Assembly: GCA_018825965.1 (NCBI GenBank)
Contig: JAHKAA010000045.1
Coordinates: forward strand, 121,528 to 185,527
Direction of reading: 5' to 3'
From: Gammaproteobacteria bacterium
Lineage (GTDB): Bacteria > Pseudomonadota > Gammaproteobacteria > Enterobacterales > Alteromonadaceae
DNA length: 64,000 nucleotides
Shown: positions 7,250 to 16,074 of the stretch, piece after piece
Numbering within the stretch: the stretch's first letter is position 1
Layout: each line of letters starts with the position of its first letter
The notes under the pieces: generated by a model
What the model saw: only the letters and a program-made list of their open reading frames with translations
The model's database searches: none
Told to the model about the DNA's origin: nothing
Made by a program: the position numbers and the translations under genes

Positions 7250-8221
7250 CTACTGGTTGGTTAATCTCTTGCCAAAGGAAATAGCGTAAGCCGGAGATCG
7301 CATTTGCAATACTCTGTCTGCACTTGCCCTTACGCCAGCGCTTAGTACATTGGGGTCGAAGTTAACCACAGTGCAGGCTTCGCCACCTTGTTCTGTAACA
7401 GACAGACGTCCTATATCCAGAGTTGTACGCTGTGTTGGCCATAAAACTGAAGGATCGGTTTCAGTATCGCCCGCTTCTCCCAGCACCAGCTGCATAGTCC
7501 AGTGGGTTGGGCCTTTGGCTAAGCGTTCAGAGAGCCGCTTTTGCAGAAAGTCTGTCGGTGCTGCTTTGATTTCAGCTTCAGTTAAACCTTTAACACCATC
7601 TTCAGGCACAAAGTGCCAACGCACTTTATGCTCCACACCGCTGTTGTCTTTGATAAAAAAAGTGTGAATACCAAAATAAGGCGTGGTGGCGTAACTCCAT
7701 GGTGGCGAGTTTTTTGCTAAATACTCAGCCTGAGGTTGGGTGTCCGGATGAGCTGCACGGAAAGCCTGAATTTTCGCAGGATCTGGTTTGCCTGTGGTCG
7801 GGTCCGGAATAAGAGTTTGCAATAAGCCTAAAAAGTTTTCCGGATCTTTGGCACCAAACACAGGCGTAGTTAGCATGGCAAAATGCTGCAATTCGCCTTT
7901 TGAGCTTTTTAACTGCACACCTAAACCACGGGGAGAACGGGCATTTTCAGGTGCGTTAGGGTTACCCCCTGCCATAGAAAAACGCGCAGTCACAGGCACC
8001 TTTTCGCCAGATAACCAAAACACTGAGCTGAAGTTTTTAGCATCAGGCAAAGCCTGAAAACTGCCTGCAGCACAAAAGCCTTTCGCATGGCCTTTACGCT
8101 CGCCTTTATGTTCACCAAAAATTTTGGCAAAAACGTCAATAAACTGGTTAGGAGTAGCCTGTTCAACGGCGTGCAAAACCGGGCTTAACGCCAGCAATAA
8201 AGATAAAGTAATTTTATTCAT
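7250..8221 (-). CDS. periplasmic catalase-like (SrpA-type) haem protein
   Basis: 323 residues, much shorter than monofunctional catalases (about 480-500), matching the small catalase-related peroxidase subfamily. A signal peptide (MNKITLSLLLALSPVLHA) points to the periplasm. Core catalase landmarks remain: distal His45 in KGHAKGF, VTARFSMAGG, RSPRGLGVQ, and a C-terminal R-S-P-A-Y-A-x-S-F-G-K-R with Tyr312 as probable proximal haem ligand. Such proteins are thought to act as haem peroxidases using organic or hydrogen peroxide; dismutase activity is usually poor. It stands apart from the full-length catalase at 50568-52076. Confidence 0.88.
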   Translation of the reverse strand: MNKITLSLLLALSPVLHAVEQATPNQFIDVFAKIFGEHKGERKGHAKGFCAAGSFQALPDAKNFSSVFWLSGEKVPVTARFSMAGGNPNAPENARSPRGLGVQLKSSKGELQHFAMLTTPVFGAKDPENFLGLLQTLIPDPTTGKPDPAKIQAFRAAHPDTQPQAEYLAKNSPPWSYATTPYFGIHTFFIKDNSGVEHKVRWHFVPEDGVKGLTEAEIKAAPTDFLQKRLSERLAKGPTHWTMQLVLGEAGDTETDPSVLWPTQRTTLDIGRLSVTEQGGEACTVVNFDPNVLSAGVRASADRVLQMRSPAYAISFGKRLTNQ

Positions 8222-8310
8222 GAATCATCCTTTTGGATCTCTGTAATAGATACTGCAGACAGAGACAAGGCGATCAGTGAAAAACTTTCAGAGGGAGAAT
8301 AACTTGATGT

Positions 8311-8348
8311 AAAAAATGGCCGCCGAAGACAACAAAACGGCAGCCATT
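8311..8348 (-). terminator. terminator after TraT-like gene
   Basis: On the minus strand AATGGCTGCCG pairs with CGGCGGCCATT (one mismatch) and is followed by a run of T, about 25 bases after the stop of the gene at 8373-9101. Confidence 0.75.
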
Positions 8349-8372
8349 GGGAAATCAGTTTACAAGCAGAGG

Positions 8373-9101
8373 TTAGAGAATGCCGGAAATCGAACGCATC
8401 AGGCCTTTTACTAACTCTGGCTCCGCTTCAGCGTATTCCATATTGACCTGGTTAGCTGACGACATAATGCGGGTCTGGTAACGTTTCCATTCTGTTTCTT
8501 CTGTGGATGACACATTTTTATAGCCGCTGTTGCCTTGCTTTAAGCTGGCTCTGTTTTCTTCCAGCACCACTACACCTTTTTTCGCCCGCTCAGAAATTTG
8601 CAGGTCAGTGACTATGCTGTAATGCACGTCTTTCACCATAGCGTCAGCTGCTAAACCAATTAAAGCACCAGCTACAGTAGCACCGGCACGGCCACTGCCA
8701 CTACCAAACTGGTTACCTATAGCACCACCAACCAAAGCACCACCAAAACCGCCGCCAAAGGCTTCATTCTGGGCACGTAAATCTATCTGACCGGCCTGTA
8801 ACACATTGGCTTGTAACAGGAAATTGGCTTGTTCCGGATCACGTACCACAAGGTAGCCTTTGGCCCGCACTGCTTCGATGATCTGAGGTTCTATTGATAA
8901 ACCTTGTTGGTCCGAAGTATTACGAACCTGAATAAATACAGTACGTTTATCATCTGCTACCGGGTCTAAAAAGATGGTGTCACTCATCTTGGTCTGAACT
9001 TCCAGATTACGTTTGCTGATCGCCGTATGAGTAGCTGAACAGCCTGACAACACCAAAGCGCCCAGAGCTAAAGCGGCAACAGCGATTTTCATTTTCGACA
9101 T
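8373..9101 (-). CDS. TraT-like complement resistance lipoprotein
   Basis: 242 residues from the ATG at 9101, chosen because GGAG precedes it at good spacing and the lipobox then falls at the right distance (LSGC, Cys21). The mature part matches the TraT complement-resistance family: TAISKRNLEVQTKMSDTIFL near the N terminus, then VFIQVRNTSD and a glycine/alanine-rich hydrophobic segment (GGGFGGALVGGAIGNQFG) that spans the membrane in TraT. F-plasmid TraT is an outer-membrane lipoprotein involved in surface exclusion and serum resistance; this one is chromosomal, with no conjugation genes nearby, so its role is probably general envelope biology. Confidence 0.87.
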   Translation of the reverse strand: MSKMKIAVAALALGALVLSGCSATHTAISKRNLEVQTKMSDTIFLDPVADDKRTVFIQVRNTSDQQGLSIEPQIIEAVRAKGYLVVRDPEQANFLLQANVLQAGQIDLRAQNEAFGGGFGGALVGGAIGNQFGSGSGRAGATVAGALIGLAADAMVKDVHYSIVTDLQISERAKKGVVVLEENRASLKQGNSGYKNVSSTEETEWKRYQTRIMSSANQVNMEYAEAEPELVKGLMRSISGIL

Positions 9102-9283
9102 ATAAAACTCCATAACACTCAATGAGATTAGACCTGCGTAGTTTAACGGACAGCGCGTTACAAACTTAAGCGAAGTGTTCATCCATCCTGTGAAAAGATG
9201 TAACAGATTATGCCGCTTTGCTTTTGCTGCCGTGATAAAAAGAAGTATAAGAGGACAGAATGAATTGCAGATGAACTAAATTG

Positions 9284-9318
9284 GGGGTCACATTGTTAAC
9301 AGCTAATAAGGTGACCCC
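9284..9318. repeat. palindromic repeat related to 5389-5433
   Basis: Arms GGGGTCACATTGTTAA and its partner (9284-9299 with 9303-9318) match at 13 of 16 positions. The GGGGTCA end and the CATTGTTAACAG core are shared with the element at 5389-5433. It lies just past the stop of the rsuA-like gene, where it could act as a terminator. Confidence 0.65.
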
Positions 9319-9324
9319 ATTTTA

Positions 9325-10017
9325 CTATAGGAACAAGGCTACTTCGTCTTCGGTTAAATAACGGTATTCGCCTTCGGCTAAATCCGGGTCCAGTGGCAAA
9401 GCGCCAATTTGTTCGCGGTGCAGCTTTTCGACTTTATTGCCTATAGCTCCAAACATGCGTTTCACCTGGTGATAACGACCTTCACTGATCGTCAGCAACA
9501 CCTGATGCGGGTCGATGATTTCCAGTTTCGCAGGTTTAGTTAAGTCTTTTTCACCACGTAACATAATGCCTGCAGCAAATTCTGCAATGACGGCTTCAGA
9601 CACAGGGTCGGCCAGCCATACACGATAGGTTTTAGGGCAGTGGTGTTTAGGCGAACTGATTTTATGGGACCACTGACCATCGTCTGTGATCAACACCATA
9701 CCAGTGGTATCTAAATCCAGACGCCCTACAGTGTGCAGACGCTCCATCAAAGGTTCGTCCATTAAGCTAAACACAGTGTTGTGGTCCGGATCTTCAGTCG
9801 AGCAGATATAACCAGCAGGTTTGTGCATCACTATATAACGCAAGCCTATCAGCTGCAGCTGCTCCTCTTCTAAAAACACCTGATCGGTGGCTTTGAGCTG
9901 TAAAGCCGGTTGTTTGGCTATTTCGCCGTTCACTTTCACCAGCTTTTGACGCACTACTTTACCGGCCTGACTACGGGTCAAACCGGTGCAATCACATATA
10001 AACTTATCTAAACGCAT
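9325..10017 (-). CDS. rsuA: 16S rRNA pseudouridine(516) synthase
   Basis: 230 residues in the RsuA/RluB/E/F family. An S4 RNA-binding domain occupies about residues 1-55 (MRLDKFICDCTGLTRSQA). The synthase domain has the catalytic-aspartate motif GRLDLDTTGMVLIT and the later EGRYHQVKRMF. The short N-terminal S4 domain and the absence of a long charged tail favour RsuA over RluB, which acts on 23S rRNA. The ATG at 10017 starts exactly at the S4 domain; an upstream TTG (10032) would add five residues. It is a single gene on the minus strand, downstream of the thioredoxin-NHL gene with a 59-base gap. Confidence 0.88.
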   Translation of the reverse strand: MRLDKFICDCTGLTRSQAGKVVRQKLVKVNGEIAKQPALQLKATDQVFLEEEQLQLIGLRYIVMHKPAGYICSTEDPDHNTVFSLMDEPLMERLHTVGRLDLDTTGMVLITDDGQWSHKISSPKHHCPKTYRVWLADPVSEAVIAEFAAGIMLRGEKDLTKPAKLEIIDPHQVLLTISEGRYHQVKRMFGAIGNKVEKLHREQIGALPLDPDLAEGEYRYLTEDEVALFL

Positions 10018-10076
10018 CTTTGAGTTTCCCAACTGTTATGAGTTCAGTGTAACCAGTTCGTCCTGTGGATACCAGT

Positions 10077-11573
10077 TTAAGGTTTAGAAGCTGGCACCTG
10101 CAGCTCAGTTAGTTTTTGCTGTTTTAAATGCCAGCGCAGAATTCTGTTGTTATTGGTGTCGGCAATATAAAGCTCATCATTAAACAACGCCAAACCACCA
10201 GGTTCATTCAGTTCAGTGCCTAAACTAAGTGTCATCACCTGCTGCTTGTCTAAATCCAGCAGTCTGATTTTATGGTTGTAGGTATCAGCCACTGCCAGAG
10301 TATTTTTATCCAGTGCTACCACATCTTTATTGTGTTGCAGCAAAGCCCGCTTAAAACCACCATCTTTTAAACCAAATTCAAATAAGCCTTGCCCTACTAA
10401 GGTGTCCACTTTACCTGAACTCAAATCAATTTGCCGCACTGCACTGGCTTCGGCATCTGCCACCCACAATTTATTGCCTCTTAAGGCTAAACCGCTTGGC
10501 TGATTAAAAGCAGCGTCACGGCGTTTGCCATCCAGCAAAGCTTCCTGCCCTGTGCCTGCAAACAGGTTCAGCTCTGAACTTTTTAAATCCAGAGTCCAGA
10601 TTTGGTGACTGCCCGCCATAGCGATATACAAGATGTTGTTATCCAGCGCTAAATCCCAGGGCGAACGTAAAGAGACCTGATCAGGTGTTGAGCCCGGCAC
10701 TAAGCGGCCCTGTGCCAGCTCGCCATTGCCTGCAATAGTACTGACCTGAAAGGTACTTAAGTCGATACGACGAATGGCATGGTTGCCAGTATCTGCAACA
10801 TACAGAGCCTTGTCCGTCAGTAGTAAACCCTGAGGCGAAGAAAAAGCACTGCTGTCGCTATGACCATCTTTGAATTCAGCTATGCCAGAACCCAAACGTT
10901 TCACCAGCTTGCCCTGATGGTCCATCAGCACTATTTGGTTATGCAGCGTATCGCTGATGGCAATATAGCGTTCATCCACAGTGACACCGCCTGGCGCTGC
11001 CAATACAGTGTTTAATGGGTCCAGTAATTGAATAGGTAAAGGGCTGAGGTTAGGTGTTCCTTTAAACTCAGCTAATAGCTGTTTAATGGCCTGATCCAAT
11101 ACATCGTATCGGCCTTCACCTGACGTTTGCCCCACATACTTGCCGTCAGGCCCTATCAGCACAAAAGTAGGCCAGGCCCGCACTGCATAAGAGCGCCATA
11201 ACTGAAACTCCACATCATTGACCACTGCATGTTGCATACCGTAGCGTCGCACTATGGAGGTTAAAGTGCTTAATTGTTTTTCATTTTCGAATTTAGGCGA
11301 ATGCACAGAAATCACAGCCAGCTGATTGCCATATTTTTGTTCCAGCTTGTGTAAATCAGGGATCACATGAATACAGTTGACACAGCCATAGGTCCAGAAA
11401 TCCAGCAATACCACTTTGCCTTTTAGTTGTTGCATGGTTAAAGGTTCAGTCACATTCAGCCAGGGTAAGCCAACAGGAAACTCAACACTGTTGGTGCGGG
11501 CCGAAGCTTTGGCCAGGCCAAAAGTTAAACTACAGGTCATGACTAAAATCCAGATGATTAGTTTAAAACGCAT
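10077..11573 (-). CDS. exported thioredoxin-like protein with NHL repeats
   Basis: 498 residues from the ATG at 11573 (GGGAG upstream). A signal peptide (about residues 1-25) precedes a TlpA-like thioredoxin fold with LLDFWTYGCVNCIHV and the redox pair Cys64/Cys67. After residue 190 come repeated beta-propeller blades of NHL type, with recurrent patterns such as LYVADTGNHAIRRIDL, LWVADAEASAVRQIDL and LYIADTNNNRILRW. The order thioredoxin then NHL propeller is that of animal NHLRC2 and its bacterial relatives. The propeller probably recognises a partner or substrate; the CxxC unit likely reduces or exchanges disulfides outside the cytoplasm. The substrate is unknown. It is single-gene, divergent from the symporter. 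Confidence 0.87.
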   Translation of the reverse strand: MRFKLIIWILVMTCSLTFGLAKASARTNSVEFPVGLPWLNVTEPLTMQQLKGKVVLLDFWTYGCVNCIHVIPDLHKLEQKYGNQLAVISVHSPKFENEKQLSTLTSIVRRYGMQHAVVNDVEFQLWRSYAVRAWPTFVLIGPDGKYVGQTSGEGRYDVLDQAIKQLLAEFKGTPNLSPLPIQLLDPLNTVLAAPGGVTVDERYIAISDTLHNQIVLMDHQGKLVKRLGSGIAEFKDGHSDSSAFSSPQGLLLTDKALYVADTGNHAIRRIDLSTFQVSTIAGNGELAQGRLVPGSTPDQVSLRSPWDLALDNNILYIAMAGSHQIWTLDLKSSELNLFAGTGQEALLDGKRRDAAFNQPSGLALRGNKLWVADAEASAVRQIDLSSGKVDTLVGQGLFEFGLKDGGFKRALLQHNKDVVALDKNTLAVADTYNHKIRLLDLDKQQVMTLSLGTELNEPGGLALFNDELYIADTNNNRILRWHLKQQKLTELQVPASKP

Positions 11574-11848
11574 TTGTGACTCCCTAAACAAACAGCTACC
11601 AGTCCAGATAGAACGGTCTAAGCCTTAATTTCGTTCACTGTTTTAATTAAACAGGCCCTAATTAACCTGATTTTAACGATAGATTGATGACGGCGACGGA
11701 TTTTTGGTTGCTTTTTGCCACGGAATTCCTCTATCTTGCTGCTGCACCAAGGTGTAACTTCTGCGACTTCCAGGCTCATTTTTGTCTTACCCATGAGTCA
11801 GCAGATAAATAAGGTCCCAAAAAACTATAACTAATATAAGAGATAAGC

Positions 11849-13195
11849 ATGACTAACTCGACAACACGCGGCAGCTGGGGTTCGCGTATCGGATTTATTT
11901 TAGCGGCGGCAGGCTCTGCAGTGGGCCTTGGCGCGATCTGGAAATTCCCTTATGTTGCTGGTGCCAATGGCGGCGGCGTTTTCTTATTGGTGTACCTGGC
12001 CTGCGTATTTTCTGTAGGTGTGGTGATGTTGCTGGCAGAGATGATGATTGGCCGTACCGCCAAAAAATCAGCCACTTCAGCCTACCGCGCCTTGGGCAAA
12101 GGCTACTGGCATATAGCAGGCTGGTTGTCCGTCCTTGGGGTATTTTTGATTCTGGGCTTCTACTGTGTGGTAGGAGGCTGGACTATTGCCTATATAGTAC
12201 AAAGCATTCAGGGCACAGTACTGACCACAGACGCTAAAGTATTGAGTGATACCTTCACCCACTTTATTGCTAACCCTACGTCTTCATTAATTTATACCGC
12301 CTTGTTTATGGTCATCACAGCTGCGATAGTCATTGCTGGAGTACAATCCGGTATTGAACGTATTTGTAAAATCCTGATGCCTGCCCTTTTTGCCCTGATG
12401 CTGGTGATGGTATGGCGCAGCCTGACCTTGCCAGGTGCCATTGAAGGGGTGATTTATTTTATTACACCGGACTGGAGCAAGCTGAGTATTAAAATGGTGC
12501 TGGACGCTTTAGGTTTAGCCGTATTTTCTTTGTCAGTAGGCGCTGGTTTAATGGTGGCTTATGGCTCTTATTTAAGCCCTGAAACTAAGGTAGTGAATGC
12601 TGGTTTATGGATTGCCGGTCTGGCAACTTTAGCCTCAGTCATGGCTGGTTTAATGATTCTGCCTGCCGTATTTGCCTTTAATGTCGACCCTGCAGCAGGC
12701 CCAGGCTTAACCTTTATCACCATGCCAGCTCTATTCGCACAAATGGCCGGAGGTCAGGTTCTTGCGTTAATTTTCTTTAGTTTATTGTTATTCGCCGCTG
12801 TCACTTCATCCATTTCTATTCTGGAACCTGTAGTCGCATTCCTGATCGACGAATACGGTATGGGCCGCAAAAAAGCCACTATTCTGGTTGCTGTAGTGAA
12901 CTATACAGTGCTGGGTATTCCTGCTGCTTTGTCTTTTGGTGGTGGCATGGAAAGCTTTACTATTTTCGGAAAAACCCCATTTGATGCGATGGACTTTATG
13001 GCCTCTAATGTGCTGATGCCTTTAGGCGGCATGTTTGCAGCAACTTTTGTTGGCTGGCGGATATGGCCACAAATTAAAGCTATTCTGGCGGGTGAAGTCC
13101 CTGCTGCAGTGCAGAAAATTTACTGGTTACTGGCCGCTGTGGTTTCTCCGGTGCTGATTGCTATAGTCGCTATCATGACCATTAAAGGCAGTTAA
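11849..13195 (+). CDS. sodium-dependent transporter, NSS/SNF family
   Basis: 448 residues with about 11-12 membrane segments. The N terminus WGSRIGFILAAAGSAVGLGAIWKFPYVAGANGGG is the hallmark of TM1 of neurotransmitter:sodium symporters (LeuT fold), containing the unwound sodium and substrate site. Bacterial members import amino acids or other small amines with Na+. The length (about 450) matches the bacterial group with reduced TM12. It is preceded by a 275-base divergent spacer and AGAGATAAGC before the ATG. The substrate cannot be told from sequence. Confidence 0.9.
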   Translation: MTNSTTRGSWGSRIGFILAAAGSAVGLGAIWKFPYVAGANGGGVFLLVYLACVFSVGVVMLLAEMMIGRTAKKSATSAYRALGKGYWHIAGWLSVLGVFLILGFYCVVGGWTIAYIVQSIQGTVLTTDAKVLSDTFTHFIANPTSSLIYTALFMVITAAIVIAGVQSGIERICKILMPALFALMLVMVWRSLTLPGAIEGVIYFITPDWSKLSIKMVLDALGLAVFSLSVGAGLMVAYGSYLSPETKVVNAGLWIAGLATLASVMAGLMILPAVFAFNVDPAAGPGLTFITMPALFAQMAGGQVLALIFFSLLLFAAVTSSISILEPVVAFLIDEYGMGRKKATILVAVVNYTVLGIPAALSFGGGMESFTIFGKTPFDAMDFMASNVLMPLGGMFAATFVGWRIWPQIKAILAGEVPAAVQKIYWLLAAVVSPVLIAIVAIMTIKGS

Positions 13196-13266
13196 AAGCA
13201 GCCAAAGTGGCTTTGCTAAGCAAAGCTGCTGCTGCGGTAAAATAAAGCCTGAGTGAGCACTATAAA

Positions 13267-13296
13267 GTCCGGAGTTCAACTGATAAAACTCCGGAC
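13267..13296 (+). promoter_or_regulatory. perfect hairpin in the leader of the LPG-synthase-like gene
   Basis: GTCCGGAGTT pairs perfectly with AACTCCGGAC (13267-13276, 13287-13296) around a 10-base loop. The stem ends at the ribosome-binding site AAGGA (13298-13301 region) of the gene at 13310, so it could modulate initiation or act as a weak terminator for the upstream symporter gene; no T run follows. Confidence 0.55.
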
Positions 13297-13309
13297 AAGG
13301 ATTGAAACC

Positions 13310-14260
13310 ATGATAAAAAAAGACTACGTATGGCCCTTGATAGGATTGGCCGCTGTAGCGTTTTCTGTCTATGTGCTGATAGAACAGCTCAAAAATATTT
13401 CGTACGACGATGTAGTCCGCAGTTTAGAAGCCATTTCTTTGCATGGCTGGCTGATGGCCGCATTAGCCACTGTATTTGCTTATGTCGCCTTAGCGGGTTA
13501 CGACCGGCTGGCGTTATCCCATCTGCGTAAAAAAGTATCCTGGACCTTTATTTCCGTAGCCTCTTTTACTGCTTATGCCATAGGGCACAACCTGGGTGCC
13601 TCCGTATTCTCAGGTGCAGTAGTGCGCTACAGAGCCTATCGTTCGCAAGGCCTGACAGCAGCAGAAGTAGGTATTCTGGTCGCATTTTGCTCTTTTACTT
13701 TTGCTTTGGGCACCATAGTTTTAGCTGGTATTGTCTTGTTAATTGAGCCAGGTTTACCTGCCGTGTTTCACAGTGCCTTGCCAGAGTGGGTCGCCTTATT
13801 GCTTGGCGGCGCTATGTTACTTTTGGTGGCCCTGTATTTGTGGGGCAGCTTTATGAAAAAACGCTGCATCAATTTATGGACCATCCAGCTGGAGTACCCA
13901 CGTTTTTCGCTGATCTGTAAACAACTGGTGGTCGCACCGCTCGAGTTATTAGCAGCAGCGGCCATTATTTATTACGCCTTACCAGAACAAAGCAACCCGG
14001 GTTATTTTATGGTGTTGGGGATTTTCCTGGCCTCTTTTTCAGCGGCTTTGCTTTCTCATGCTCCTGGTGGTTTAGGTGTGCTGGAAGTGATGTTTTTATT
14101 GGCCCTCCCCAATGTAGACCCTGCTGATGTGATAGCGGCTTTACTGGTTTTCCGCTTGTTTTATCTGTTAATCCCTTTTGCTGTTTCATTGATTTTTGTA
14201 GTCTGGTTTGAACATGATCAACTGCTGCAAAAGTTGAAAGGAAAAAAAACCGCCGGCTGA
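13310..14260 (+). CDS. LPG-synthase-like membrane protein (UPF0104/YbhN family)
   Basis: 316 residues from the ATG at 13310, chosen for its AAGGA site. Eight or so hydrophobic segments span the protein. It resembles the flippase-like transmembrane half of lysylphosphatidylglycerol synthases (UPF0104): RAYRSQGLTAAEVGILVAF and SHAPGGLGVLEVMFLLAL are typical, the latter with the conserved P-G-G-L-G-x-x-E. The aminoacyl-transferase domain of MprF is absent, so it is not expected to make lysyl-PG; stand-alone members are thought to move lipids across the membrane. It lies 114 bases after the symporter gene and 42 bases before the exported protein at 14303. Confidence 0.82.
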   Translation: MIKKDYVWPLIGLAAVAFSVYVLIEQLKNISYDDVVRSLEAISLHGWLMAALATVFAYVALAGYDRLALSHLRKKVSWTFISVASFTAYAIGHNLGASVFSGAVVRYRAYRSQGLTAAEVGILVAFCSFTFALGTIVLAGIVLLIEPGLPAVFHSALPEWVALLLGGAMLLLVALYLWGSFMKKRCINLWTIQLEYPRFSLICKQLVVAPLELLAAAAIIYYALPEQSNPGYFMVLGIFLASFSAALLSHAPGGLGVLEVMFLLALPNVDPADVIAALLVFRLFYLLIPFAVSLIFVVWFEHDQLLQKLKGKKTAG

Positions 14261-14302
14261 GCAAAAAAATTATTGCGGGCCAGCTTACAAACAGGATGTT
14301 TT

Positions 14303-15703
14303 ATGAAGATCAGCTTGTCACCTGCAGCACTTGGCGTTGCCCTCAGCGGCTTATTCTCTGCCACTTTAGCTGCGGCTCCTTTACCTGATATTCTGGACTA
14401 TTACCCTGAATGTTTTTCTGAGCATACTGATCCAGCCGTTGTCAGTGCCAGACTTAAAACGGATGATCCAATGGCGGGGTTAAGCGCTGTACCAGGTTTC
14501 CGACAGCTATTACAACAGCTACAGGAGCAAGCTGCAGCCTCAGGCGCTGAAACTCTTACCATTGAAAAAATAGAAAAAAGTGCTCCTGTTAAGTTCCAGA
14601 ATCGTTATAACGATGGCCACACCGCGACGATAAAAATAAGCGCAAAGTTGCTGAATTATTGTGCTGACAATAAAACCCTGAGCGATAGCCAACCGCCCTA
14701 TAACTCCATGGGCCAAAAAATTATCAAAAGCACCAAACTCATTTCAATAGCAGCAAAACAACTAGTAATACAACATGAGGCCCCGGCGGATCTTTATAAA
14801 GATCCGGCCAATTACATAGTGTCAGTTCAGCAGGGCGTTGCCGGAGTATTACCGGGCAAGAGCAAAACTCAGGTGATGGCGTTATTAGGACAACCTTCAG
14901 TACAAATCCAACTGAATAATCAACAACAAATGTGGGGCTATGGCCGTAAACTCTGGCTGACCTTTGCTGACACCTTGCTCTGGATTTCAACAGACCCAGA
15001 TTTGCTGTCAAACTACGCTCTGAATCGTATTGATCTGCGCGACGCCTACGACAATTCCAGCTGGAGCATTGAAGGCAAAGTCCCGCTAAAAAGCCAGGAA
15101 TCCACAGTGCTGGCCACACTGCCTGGCCAGTTCAAAAAACAAGCCGGATACTGGGTACAACAGCAAAGTCAGCTTAAATTGGCTCTGCAGTTCGAAAGTT
15201 TTAAGAACAACAACTCCAATACAACAGAACAGTTACTGACAGGTTTTACTTTATCCGGAGCAGACAAAACAGCCGTCACTACAGCAACTTACTCATCAGA
15301 GCCTATTCAAAACTGGCTAGAACAACTAAAAGACAGCCCTGATCCAGGCTCTGATCTAAAGAGTCTGCAATCGCAGGTTCCTGTTCATCAGTTGCACAGA
15401 GGCATAGACGGCAGTTGGCTGGTCGCAGGCAACTATCTGTCATTGCAGTACAGCCATAACCGACTGGCTAAGCTGCGTTTGGGGCAGTCCATGTTTGGTC
15501 AGCACAATACCAAAGAGCTGCATCAGTTGATTGTTGCCGCAGGCTACCCGCTCACCAAAGCTGAGTTTATGGCAAGGTACCCGGATGCTTTTGATTCTGG
15601 TTATGAAATACAGCTGTATCAGGAGGATAAAACTCTGGTTGCGGTGTTTAATTCTGAAGCTGAGACTGCTGTGATCGAAGAGTTAGTGCTGACGCTTAAT
15701 TAA
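14303..15703 (+). CDS. exported protein of unknown function, 466 aa
   Basis: From the ATG at 14303 (AGGA upstream) the protein opens with a signal peptide ending near LFSATLAAA, so it is exported. I recognise no complete family. A central segment (GVAGVLPGKSKTQVMALLGQPSV then WGYGRKLWLTF) resembles SmpA/BamE-like or DUF-type short repeats in which a conserved GKSxxQVxxLLGxP turn precedes beta strands. Near the C terminus LGQSMFGQHNTKELHQL begins a second part. It has only two or three cysteines. It follows the LPG-synthase-like gene closely and may be co-transcribed. Its stop overlaps by three bases that of the convergent gene at 15700. Confidence 0.65.
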   Translation: MKISLSPAALGVALSGLFSATLAAAPLPDILDYYPECFSEHTDPAVVSARLKTDDPMAGLSAVPGFRQLLQQLQEQAAASGAETLTIEKIEKSAPVKFQNRYNDGHTATIKISAKLLNYCADNKTLSDSQPPYNSMGQKIIKSTKLISIAAKQLVIQHEAPADLYKDPANYIVSVQQGVAGVLPGKSKTQVMALLGQPSVQIQLNNQQQMWGYGRKLWLTFADTLLWISTDPDLLSNYALNRIDLRDAYDNSSWSIEGKVPLKSQESTVLATLPGQFKKQAGYWVQQQSQLKLALQFESFKNNNSNTTEQLLTGFTLSGADKTAVTTATYSSEPIQNWLEQLKDSPDPGSDLKSLQSQVPVHQLHRGIDGSWLVAGNYLSLQYSHNRLAKLRLGQSMFGQHNTKELHQLIVAAGYPLTKAEFMARYPDAFDSGYEIQLYQEDKTLVAVFNSEAETAVIEELVLTLN

Positions 15704-16074
15704 TCATCAATTCGTTTAGGACGTTCGACTTTGGGCTGAAAAGAACTGGGCAAAACTTCGATGCCCAGTTTACGGCCGAGTTTAATTAAAATCGGAATAG
15801 TGATGGGAGCAAAAGGTAATATGGCAAAAATCCCTAAACCTGTGGCTCTTAATACATCCACCAGTTGATGATTAGCAAAACGTAACTCAGCCTGAGTCGC
15901 TTTACCTTTGAGCGACCGCTGGTAGATTTGCAGCATACGTTTGGTTTCTTCGGTTTCTTGCGACAAGGCCATTCTGAGCCGAATCATGCTGAAGCGAATA
16001 CGCGACATACTTTTACGCCGTTGTAACCGCATCACCCGGATCGGCGCTTTATGCAACCGACTTAACAAATTCAT
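15700..16074 (-). CDS. LETM1-like domain protein
   Basis: 124 residues from the ATG at 16074 (GAGGTGG upstream). The N terminus is strongly basic (RLHKAPIRVMRLQRRKS), followed by a helix and then a segment VDVLRATGLGIFAILPFAPITIPILIKLG with a hydrophobic IFAILPFAP core and terminal LPSSF. This pattern matches the ribosome-binding-like part of LETM1 domains, found in mitochondrial LETM1 and in scattered bacterial proteins. Its bacterial role is not established; the basic N terminus suggests ribosome, membrane or nucleic-acid contact. It is much shorter than eukaryotic LETM1. Confidence 0.6.
   Translation of the reverse strand: MNLLSRLHKAPIRVMRLQRRKSMSRIRFSMIRLRMALSQETEETKRMLQIYQRSLKGKATQAELRFANHQLVDVLRATGLGIFAILPFAPITIPILIKLGRKLGIEVLPSSFQPKVERPKRIDD

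Noticed and set aside
14787..14806. 20-base perfect palindrome CGGATCTTTATAAAGATCCG
   Set aside because: It is inside a coding sequence and encodes ordinary residues (ADLYKDPAN); no second copy was seen, so probably chance.
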